A DNA stretch of 26,159 bases from 13-2-20CM-68-14 sp046723355 (GTDB lineage Bacteria; Actinomycetota; Thermoleophilia; Gaiellales; Gaiellaceae), in NCBI GenBank assembly GCA_046723355.1, contig JBKOUJ010000142.1:1-26159 (forward strand), given 5' to 3'. Each line of letters starts with the position of its first letter. Within the stretch, counting starts at the first letter, position 1. Under the pieces are notes generated by a model. That model was not told the DNA's origin and ran no database searches. It saw only the letters and a list, made by a program, of their open reading frames with translations. The translations under genes and the position numbers were made by a program. Positions 6,863 to 12,969 of this stretch are shown one piece after another.

Positions 6863-8904
6863 GAGCCGGCCGGCTGGAGGGTCCGCGGCTCGTGCGCGGG
6901 AGGCGAGTCAGGCGAGCTCGGCCCGTTCAGGAGCCGTCGCCATTCGACGAGCACGTCGTGAACCGCCGCCGCGCCGACGATCGGCCCGCCGGGCAGCGGC
7001 AGGTGCGCGGGATAGAGCAGGAACGGTCGCGTTTGGCTGCCGCCGATGCCGCCGTGGAACGAGATCAACTCTTCGAACGCGCAGCCTTCGTCGAGGTCGG
7101 GATCGTAGAAGCTGCCGACCATGATGTCGGCGACGTGCTCGAACCCGTCGGTGCGCAGCACGTGCCGCGGCGCGTTCGGAGAGAAGCTCGACAGCGGGTC
7201 CTCGCCCTCGACCCGGCCTTCGGAGAGGTAGTGCGTCCCATCCCCGCCGAGCGCGACGGGACCGGCGCGCTCCGAGCGGACGAGCAGCCAGCCGACGTGC
7301 GGGTGGTTCCGCAGGGCCGTGAGCAGCTCCGGATGCCGCTCTTCGATCTCCTCGAGCGTCAGCCGGCGGCGTTCCTCCATCAGGTAGATCAACCCCAGGT
7401 TTCCGGACCCGAGAACGACCACCTCGCGGTCCGAGACGTCGTTCTTCGGCCGCTTCTGCCGCGTTCCCGTCGCCTCGGCGGCGGCATTGCCGACTACCGC
7501 GTGCTGCTCGTCGCCGCCTGCGATCCCGATCACCCTTGCCCCTCCCAGCGAACGCTCGACGAGCTCATCGAGGCCGTAGCCGTTGCGCTGCTTGAAGGTC
7601 GCGCCCTGCGTCTGGCCGTGATCCGAGAGGACGACGATCTCGTACTGCCTGGCCGCGTAGGCGCGTGCCTGCTCGATCCGACCGAACTGCTGGTCGAGCT
7701 TGCGCAGCGCCTCGAGCGTGTCGGCGCGCTCCAGCCCGGAGTGGTGGGCGACCTCGTCGTAGCTCGAGAACGTCGCGTAGATTGCCGGGCGCCCCTTCAT
7801 CATGTCCGCGAGGACGCCGTAGACGATCAGGTCGCGGACGACGACGCAGAGCGCCGCGCGCAGGAATGGATAGAGGCCGCCCCGGTGGCCCCGCGGGCGG
7901 ACGTCCCGGCGCTTCGCGCGGCCGGCGGCCGACCACTCGAGCACGACTTCCCACCCGAACAGCACCAGCACGCGGATCACGTTGAAGCCGTTCGCGAAGA
8001 ACGCCCGGTAACCCGGATTGGCGCGCTTCTCCGCGTCGATCCGGCTGCACGTCAGGATCACGTGGTCGGCGTCGCCCGAGAGCAGGTTGCCGCGGCTCGC
8101 GCCGCCTTCCGCGAGCAGCCCTTCGCCGGACGAGTGGCGGCGCTCGATCTCCGCGCAGTCCGGCGGCCCGGAGCAGGCGACCAGCTTCGCGGACTCCTTC
8201 TCGACCCACCGGAACGCCGGGATGTCCTCGTTCGAGCCCAGCAGGATTCCGGCCTGGCTCGCGCCGGTCTGCGACGAGAGGTCGGTCTCCCACTCGGCGA
8301 AGCGGTGGCTGCCGTCGGCGAGCCAGCGGGCCATCGTCGGCGCGCTCCCGTCCCGCATCGCGCGCTGCAGGACGGGGAGCGCAAGCCCGTCGATCTCGAG
8401 AAAGACGATTCCGCGCGCATCGGTGATCGTGCGGCCGCCGGAGCGTTTGGCGATTCGCTGGATCACCCTGAACGTGTACTCGTCGTCGTCGTTCGTGCCG
8501 AGGACGACGTCGATCGCGACGCCGAGCGCCGACGCGACGAAGGCGACGCCGAGCGCCGACCAGAAGGAATCCACCTTCAGATCTCCGCCGGTGATCCGGT
8601 CGGCGGCGAGCAGGATCAACGCGTCGACGATGAGGACGAGGACGAGGCCGACGAGCAGCATGAACGGCAGCCTCAGAGCGGCGATCAGCGGTGGGACGAA
8701 AGCGTTCAGTACTGCGATCGCAGCAGTCGCCGCCAGTGCGCCCCAGAAGCCGTTGACGGTTGCCCCCGGGACGATCCAGGCGGCCGCGAACAGCGCCGCG
8801 GCCGAGACCAGCCAGGCGACAACGAGCCGTAGTGGCCGCAGCTTCGGGCGCGCCGGGCTCCAGGCTGCAGCCCGGCCGTAGGCCGGTTCGGTAGTCGTCG
8901 TCAT
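6859..8904 (-). CDS. Phage-holin-like membrane domain fused to alkaline phosphatase/phosphodiesterase-superfamily domain
   Basis: This 681-residue fusion starts at ATG 8904 with GGAG 9 nt upstream. Residues 25-135 form about four helices resembling the 'phage holin family 4, superfamily IV' membrane domain. From about residue 160 a phosphatase-superfamily domain follows with the expected metal and nucleophile positions: D172 (EIDGLA), T213 (SQTGASQAG, probable nucleophile), D383 and H387 (SYDEVAHHSG), D428-H429 (LSDHGQTQG) and H617 (FHGGIGG). This suggests a membrane-anchored, metal-dependent phosphodiesterase or phosphomutase-like enzyme. The side of the membrane and the substrate are not evident. 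No lysis function is implied by the holin label. It is the first gene of the - strand operon with two DHA2 transporters and a channel. Confidence 0.85.
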   Translation of the reverse strand: MTTTTEPAYGRAAAWSPARPKLRPLRLVVAWLVSAAALFAAAWIVPGATVNGFWGALAATAAIAVLNAFVPPLIAALRLPFMLLVGLVLVLIVDALILLAADRITGGDLKVDSFWSALGVAFVASALGVAIDVVLGTNDDDEYTFRVIQRIAKRSGGRTITDARGIVFLEIDGLALPVLQRAMRDGSAPTMARWLADGSHRFAEWETDLSSQTGASQAGILLGSNEDIPAFRWVEKESAKLVACSGPPDCAEIERRHSSGEGLLAEGGASRGNLLSGDADHVILTCSRIDAEKRANPGYRAFFANGFNVIRVLVLFGWEVVLEWSAAGRAKRRDVRPRGHRGGLYPFLRAALCVVVRDLIVYGVLADMMKGRPAIYATFSSYDEVAHHSGLERADTLEALRKLDQQFGRIEQARAYAARQYEIVVLSDHGQTQGATFKQRNGYGLDELVERSLGGARVIGIAGGDEQHAVVGNAAAEATGTRQKRPKNDVSDREVVVLGSGNLGLIYLMEERRRLTLEEIEERHPELLTALRNHPHVGWLLVRSERAGPVALGGDGTHYLSEGRVEGEDPLSSFSPNAPRHVLRTDGFEHVADIMVGSFYDPDLDEGCAFEELISFHGGIGGSQTRPFLLYPAHLPLPGGPIVGAAAVHDVLVEWRRLLNGPSSPDSPPAHEPRTLQPAGS

Positions 8905-9010
8905 CGGATCCCGCTCCGAAGCGATTGTGCGGCGGCGCGTCCAGGGCTACCTCATCCGAAGGGGATGATGATCGCGGCCCTCCGGGGCTGTTCTCTGTCC
9001 ACGAGAACCG
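8905..9010. other. Divergent intergenic region with a small inverted repeat
   Basis: This 106-bp spacer separates the holin/phosphatase gene (-) from the MBL hydrolase gene (+) and must hold both start regions. A 6-bp inverted repeat, TCATCC at 8952-8957 and GGATGA at 8963-8968 with a 5-nt loop, lies near its middle. I see no convincing -35/-10 pair for either side. The repeat could be an operator or chance. Confidence 0.35.
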
Positions 9011-9751
9011 TTGGGCCGGCTCACCTGGCTGGGGCACAGCACCGTCGTCGTCGACCTCGAAGACACGCGGGTCGTGACCGACCCCGTGTTGCGCGGCCGC
9101 GTCTGGCATCTGCGGCGCGACGCCGAGGTGACCGCGGAGTCGCTCGGAGAGCTGGACGCGATTCTCGTCTCGCACGCCCACTTCGATCACCTCGACCTGG
9201 GATCGCTCCGACGTCTCGACAACACGCTTCCGGTCGTCGTCCCGCGCGGCGCCGGCCGGCTCGTCCGGCGTCGCGGTTTCAGGACGGTCGTGGAGCTCGA
9301 CGTGGGGGAGGAGGTCGAGATCGCCGCAATCCGCATTCGCGCGACTCATGCCGAACACGCGCCGGGCCGGGGGCCGTTCTCCGCGAAGACTCCGTCGCTC
9401 GGCTACGTGCTCGACGGGCCGGCCTCGGTTTACTTCGCCGGCGACACCGACCTCTTCCCCGCAATGCGGGAGCTCGGGCCGGTCGACGTCGCCCTACTCC
9501 CGGTCGCCGGCTGGGGCCCCACGCTCGGGCCCGGACATCTCGATCCGGCGCGGGCGGCGGAGGCGCTCCGCCTGCTCCGGCCGAAGGCGGCGGTGCCGAT
9601 CCACTGGGGGACGTTCCGCACGCTGTTCGCCGAGCCGGCGGGCGACGGACCGGCGCGCGAGTTCGTCCGTCTCGCCGGCGCGCTCGCTCCGGAGGTCGAC
9701 GTCCGCGTCCTCTCGATCGGGGAGACGCTCGCCCTCGAGGCGGTCTCCTGA
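9011..9751 (+). CDS. MBL-fold metallohydrolase (UlaG/NAPE-PLD-like)
   Basis: This 246-residue protein starts at TTG 9011; the conserved LTWLGHSTVVVDLED strand begins at residue 4, so little room remains for another start. The metal-binding set of the metallo-beta-lactamase fold is complete: S54-H55-A56-H57-F58-D59-H60, H113 (ATHAEH), D145 (YFAGDTDLF) and H198 (PIHWGTF). The WLGHS opening and GDTD motif place it with UlaG-like and N-acyl-phosphatidylethanolamine phospholipase D-like hydrolases, which cleave phosphodiester or lactone substrates. It should be cytoplasmic because no signal peptide is seen. Its TGA overlaps the probable CTG start of the following flippase-like gene, so the two are likely translated together. 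The substrate is unknown. Confidence 0.88.
   Translation: MGRLTWLGHSTVVVDLEDTRVVTDPVLRGRVWHLRRDAEVTAESLGELDAILVSHAHFDHLDLGSLRRLDNTLPVVVPRGAGRLVRRRGFRTVVELDVGEEVEIAAIRIRATHAEHAPGRGPFSAKTPSLGYVLDGPASVYFAGDTDLFPAMRELGPVDVALLPVAGWGPTLGPGHLDPARAAEALRLLRPKAAVPIHWGTFRTLFAEPAGDGPAREFVRLAGALAPEVDVRVLSIGETLALEAVS
9737..9750 (+). promoter_or_regulatory. Shine-Dalgarno and non-canonical CTG start
   Basis: GAGG at 9737-9740 is followed after 7 nt by CTG at 9748-9750, which overlaps the preceding TGA as CTGA. In this frame no ATG, GTG or TTG exists between the MBL gene's end and a GTG at about 9823. This site therefore best explains the start of the next gene. Confidence 0.5.
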
Positions 9752-10824
9752 ACGCGCAGTTCGAACACCCCCTCGCGCACCCGCCGAGCCGCTGGTACCG
9801 GAACCGTTGGGTCAAGCGCGGCGTGGCGGTCGGGGCGGCGCTAGCCGTCATCGTCGGCACCTTCGTCTTCGTCCTACCGCAGTTCGCGAATTACGGCGAG
9901 GTCTGGGCACGCGTAGAGAAGCTCTCGTGGGAGTGGATCGCGGTCCTGCTCGCGACGGTCGTGCTCAACATCGTGACGTTTGCGCCTCCGTGGATGGCTG
10001 TGCTACCGGGCCTGGGGTTCGTTCAGGCGCTGACGGTGACCCAAGCCTCGACGGCCTCGACCTACGTGGCGCCCGGGGGGCCGGCCGTCGGGGTCGGCCT
10101 CTCCGCGGCGATGCTGCTCGGCTGGGGTTTCTCGGCGAGCGCCGTCGCGCTGGCAGTGACGTTGACCGGGGTCTGGAACCAGCTCGCGATCCTCGGCTTC
10201 CCGACGCTCGCGTTCGTCCTGCTGACGATCCACGGCGACAGCGGTGCGGCTCTGCAGACGGTCGCGACGCTCGGTCTGGCGGCGTTCGCGGTCCTCGCCG
10301 GCGCCTTCGCGGCGGCGCTCGCAAGCCCTCGGATGGCCGTGAAGATTGGCGATCTAGCGGCCGGCATCGTCAACCGCGTGCTGAAGATGGTGCGCCGCGG
10401 CCCCGTCAGCTGGGACGGCAGCAGCCTCGTGCGCTTTCGCGCCGGCGCTCTTGGCCTGCTCCGCAGACGCTGGCCCGTTCTGACCGTCGCGACCCTTGCG
10501 GGGCAGCTCTCGGTCTTCCTCGTGCTACTCGCATCCCTTCGCGCGCTCGACGTCGGGCCCGGGGAGGTGAGCGTCCTCGAGGCATTCGCGGGATGGTCGC
10601 TCGCACGGATCATCGGCTCGCTGCCGATCACGCCCGGCGGGCTCGGACTCGTCGAGGTCGGTCTCACGTCGGTACTCGTCGGCTTCGGGGGGAACCGGGC
10701 CGGAGTCGTCGCGGCGGTGCTGCTCTTCCGCTTCCTGACGATCGTGCCGACGCTCTTCCTCGGCGCTGGGGCAGGCTTCCTGTGGCGGAGGTATCGCCGG
10801 CCCAAGCCCGCCGAGGCGGCTTAG
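9748..10824 (+). CDS. Flippase-like membrane protein (lysylphosphatidylglycerol synthase TM family), probable CTG start
   Basis: Starting at CTG 9748 this is a 358-residue protein with about eight hydrophobic segments. A basic stretch (RWYRNRWVKRG) precedes the first helix. Family features are the LPITPGGLGLVEVGLTSVL segment, the conserved TPGG.G motif, and the earlier STYVAPGGPAVGVGLSAAML stretch. The first in-frame conventional start (GTG about 9823) would remove the basic leader and begin inside the first helix. Together with the well-spaced GAGG, this favours CTG. Frame continuity far upstream is only a shadow of the MBL gene. Family members transport lipids or lipid-linked precursors; pairing with an MBL hydrolase of possible phospholipase type suggests lipid work, which is inference. 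Its stop shares four bases with the convergent gene's stop. Confidence 0.8.
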   Translation: MNAQFEHPLAHPPSRWYRNRWVKRGVAVGAALAVIVGTFVFVLPQFANYGEVWARVEKLSWEWIAVLLATVVLNIVTFAPPWMAVLPGLGFVQALTVTQASTASTYVAPGGPAVGVGLSAAMLLGWGFSASAVALAVTLTGVWNQLAILGFPTLAFVLLTIHGDSGAALQTVATLGLAAFAVLAGAFAAALASPRMAVKIGDLAAGIVNRVLKMVRRGPVSWDGSSLVRFRAGALGLLRRRWPVLTVATLAGQLSVFLVLLASLRALDVGPGEVSVLEAFAGWSLARIIGSLPITPGGLGLVEVGLTSVLVGFGGNRAGVVAAVLLFRFLTIVPTLFLGAGAGFLWRRYRRPKPAEAA

Positions 10825-11279
10825 GCCCGGGGCTGGCGGAGCTGCCGGCGCTTCGATCCCGCCACCGAGACCGGTGAGAGTGGGCGGCCGAAGACGTCGA
10901 TGAAGAGCGAGCACGGCCCGGACTCGACGGGCAGCGTCCCCTCGAGCACGTCGACCCGGTACGTCAGGTCCGTCCCCTCCAACGACGGCTCGTGCAGCAC
11001 GACCACGGCGTCCGAGGCGCCGCCGGCCTCCTCCTCCAGGAAGGAGATGACGGCATTCGGCGGATCGACGGCGAAGCTGTTGACGCCCGCGGCCCAGAGC
11101 GACACGAACCGGCTCGAGGGGATGTGGCCGATCTCTCGGCGTGGCCGGTCCGCGAAGTAGACTGTCGAGTCCGTCAGGCCGTGAAGCGTCACCTTGTCGG
11201 AGTCGCTCGAGAACGCTGTCGCACTCTGAACGAAGAGCGCGTCGATTCGTTCCAGCTGCGGTTCCACGACCTCGCTCAC
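10821..11279 (-). CDS. Conserved protein of unknown function
   Basis: From GTG 11279 this frame encodes 152 residues with no signal peptide or membrane segment. Its composition is that of a real soluble protein: alternating hydrophobic strands such as KVTLHGLTDSTVYFADRP (about 29-46), FVSLWAAGVNSFAVDPPNAV (58-77), a strand AVVVLHEPSL (91-100), and SLFIDVFGRPLSPVSVAG (124-141). The frame stays open far upstream, but that part is arginine-rich and antisense to the AI-2E gene, so it is probably not coding. I recognise no domain with a known function; the pattern resembles small beta-rich bacterial proteins of unknown role. It converges on the flippase-like gene with stops overlapping in TTAG, and diverges from the AI-2E permease across about 140 bp. 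Confidence 0.65.
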   Translation of the reverse strand: MSEVVEPQLERIDALFVQSATAFSSDSDKVTLHGLTDSTVYFADRPRREIGHIPSSRFVSLWAAGVNSFAVDPPNAVISFLEEEAGGASDAVVVLHEPSLEGTDLTYRVDVLEGTLPVESGPCSLFIDVFGRPLSPVSVAGSKRRQLRQPRA

Positions 11280-11420
11280 CCGCCTGCGAGAGTTGTCCTT
11301 TGCGTCGCCTCGCCCGCGTCTGCGCGGGGTGACAGGATTCTCGTGTCCGTCGGGTGGTTGATACATCACCCCCTCCGGATGATGCTCGGGTTCCGGGTGC
11401 CGAGGAACGATCGGTCCACC
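11280..11420. other. Divergent intergenic region
   Basis: This spacer separates the unknown protein (-) from the AI-2E permease (+). It contains GGTTGATACATCACC with the short inverted pair TGAT/ATCA, a possible operator or -10 region. In-frame ATG codons at 11379 and 11382 are alternative permease starts. I see no strong promoter consensus. Confidence 0.3.
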
Positions 11421-12638
11421 ATGGCCCGCGCAGGCTTTTTCCGGCATCTCATCAAGCGGGGCGGGTCCGTAGATGCCGAAGAGGCGCCGCCGGCGGTCGA
11501 GCTGAGCCCGGTCGAAGCCGGGCAGCTCGCGACCGTCTTCGCAGCCCCGCGCTGGCTGCGCGATCTCGGCCGCACGTCGTGGCTCCTCGTCGGCCTCTTC
11601 CTCCTGCTCGCGGGAATGGTCTGGCTCCTGGGGACGACGCAGACGATCGTGGGACCCGTCGTCGCTGGGACGATCGTGGCGGCGGTCACGGCCCCGGTCG
11701 TGCGGCGGCTCACGGCGCATCGGACTCCCCGCGCCGCTGCTGCGGCGATCGTCCTGCTCGCCGTCGCCGCTCTCGCAGTGCTCGTGCTCCTGGTCGTGAT
11801 CGGCGGAATCACGTCGCAGGCCTCGGAGATCGGCAAGCACGCGAGCGAGGCCGCGGACAAGGCGGAGGGTTGGCTGAAGAGCGTCGGTGTCGACCAGTCC
11901 GGCGCGGCGAGCGCCAAAGACGCGGCCGAGAGGGACGTTCCGGCGATCATCTCTGCGCTGGCGACCGGCGTCATCCACGGCATCCGGGGGCTCACGTCGG
12001 TTGCCTTTGCGCTGTCGTTCTCGGCGCTCAGCCTCTTCTTCCTCCTCAAAGACGGCCCCTCGATGCGGGCGTGGGTCGATCGTCACCTCGGGGTGCCGCT
12101 GCCGGTCGCGCAGACGATCACCGGCGGGGTCCTGCGCTCGCTGCGGGGCTACTTCCAGGGCGTGACGCTCGTCGCGGCCTTCAACGCGATCGTCGTAGGG
12201 CTCGCGTCGCTTGCTCTCGGCGTCCCGCTTGCCGGCACGATCGCAGTCGTCACATTCGTGACGGCGTATGTCCCTTACATCGGCGCGTTCGTCGCGGGCG
12301 CCTTTGCAGTGATCATCGCGCTCGGTGCCAAGGGGACGACCATCGCGTTGGTCATGCTCGTCGTGGTCATCCTCGCGAACGGGCTGCTTCAGAACATCGT
12401 GCAGCCGTTCGCGATGGGGTCGGCGCTCGACCTCAACCCGCTCGTCGTCCTCGTGCTCACGATCGGGGCCGGGTGCGTGTTCGGGATGATCGGCCTCGTG
12501 CTCGCCGCGCCGATCGCGTCGGCGGCCGTTCACATCACTCGCGATCTAGCGCGGGCACGCGCGTCGGCGGCGGGCGAGGCCCTGGAAGGTCACGTTTCCG
12601 CGGAGCTGCCACCCGAGACGCCCACGGTGAGCGCGTGA
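11421..12638 (+). CDS. AI-2E family transporter (PerM/YdiK-like permease)
   Basis: This 405-residue membrane protein begins at ATG 11421 with GAGGAA about 13 nt upstream; ATGs at 11379 and 11382 would add 13-14 residues. It has the family layout: two N-terminal helices (about 51-90), a polar region (ITSQASEIGKHASEAADKAE), then a C-terminal bundle. Typical motifs are FFLLKDGPSMRAWV, YFQGVTLVAAFNAIVVGLA, the VPYIGAFVAGAFAVIIAL segment and LQNIVQPFAMGSALDLNPLV. Members include a reported autoinducer-2 exporter and sodium/proton antiporters, so the name does not prove quorum signalling. The last 30 residues are a soluble tail. The next gene follows after 87 nt. Confidence 0.9.
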   Translation: MARAGFFRHLIKRGGSVDAEEAPPAVELSPVEAGQLATVFAAPRWLRDLGRTSWLLVGLFLLLAGMVWLLGTTQTIVGPVVAGTIVAAVTAPVVRRLTAHRTPRAAAAAIVLLAVAALAVLVLLVVIGGITSQASEIGKHASEAADKAEGWLKSVGVDQSGAASAKDAAERDVPAIISALATGVIHGIRGLTSVAFALSFSALSLFFLLKDGPSMRAWVDRHLGVPLPVAQTITGGVLRSLRGYFQGVTLVAAFNAIVVGLASLALGVPLAGTIAVVTFVTAYVPYIGAFVAGAFAVIIALGAKGTTIALVMLVVVILANGLLQNIVQPFAMGSALDLNPLVVLVLTIGAGCVFGMIGLVLAAPIASAAVHITRDLARARASAAGEALEGHVSAELPPETPTVSA

Positions 12639-12725
12639 TGCGAGCTGGGCCGGATCATCCCGGGCGGATGACGACGGCTCTCCCATCGGCCCGGACCATC
12701 AGGGCACACAAGCGAAAGGACAGCC

Positions 12726-12959
12726 ATGGATGATGACGGTCTTGGAGCAGGGTTCTGGCTGAAGATGATCGGCGTGATCTTCGCGATCGGCGTCGGCGGC
12801 TTGATCCTCTTCATATTCATCGGCGCGGCGTGGTACGCCTGGGGACTGCTCGGGATGTTCGTCTTCGTCGTCGGCGTGCTCGCGTTGGTCGCGTGGATCT
12901 ACGACCGGCAGCACGCGAAGCGCTACGACGATCTGAGCGAGGACCTGAGTACCGAATAG
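12726..12959 (+). CDS. Small two-TM membrane protein
   Basis: This 77-residue protein has a well-placed start: AAAGGA at 12715-12720 precedes ATG 12726. An acidic N-terminus (MDDDGLG) leads into two hydrophobic helices at about 14-36 and 41-64, followed by a charged cytoplasmic-type tail (YDRQHAKRYDDLSEDL). I recognise no named family. Small proteins of this shape are frequent in high-GC actinobacteria and often associate with larger membrane complexes; no role can be read here. It ends 10 nt before the stop of the convergent MalT-like regulator. Confidence 0.7.
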   Translation: MDDDGLGAGFWLKMIGVIFAIGVGGLILFIFIGAAWYAWGLLGMFVFVVGVLALVAWIYDRQHAKRYDDLSEDLSTE

Positions 12960-12969
12960 ACCCAGCGCG

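Noticed and set aside
6892..8832. A 646-residue + strand frame opposite the holin/phosphatase gene
   Set aside because: Its composition is that of a shadow frame, and the - strand gene has complete catalytic motifs and a ribosome-binding site.
6859..8904. Prophage or lysis cassette suggested by the holin-like domain
   Set aside because: No endolysin, integrase, capsid or tail gene is nearby, and the domain is fused to a phosphatase-type enzyme.
10821..12533. A 570-residue - strand frame covering the AI-2E gene
   Set aside because: Only its last 152 codons look like protein. The rest is Arg/Asp/Glu-rich shadow of the AI-2E permease, so I shortened it to GTG 11279.
11421..12638. Evidence for autoinducer-2 quorum sensing
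   Set aside because: The AI-2E name covers permeases with several substrates, and no luxS or lsr-like gene is present in the window.
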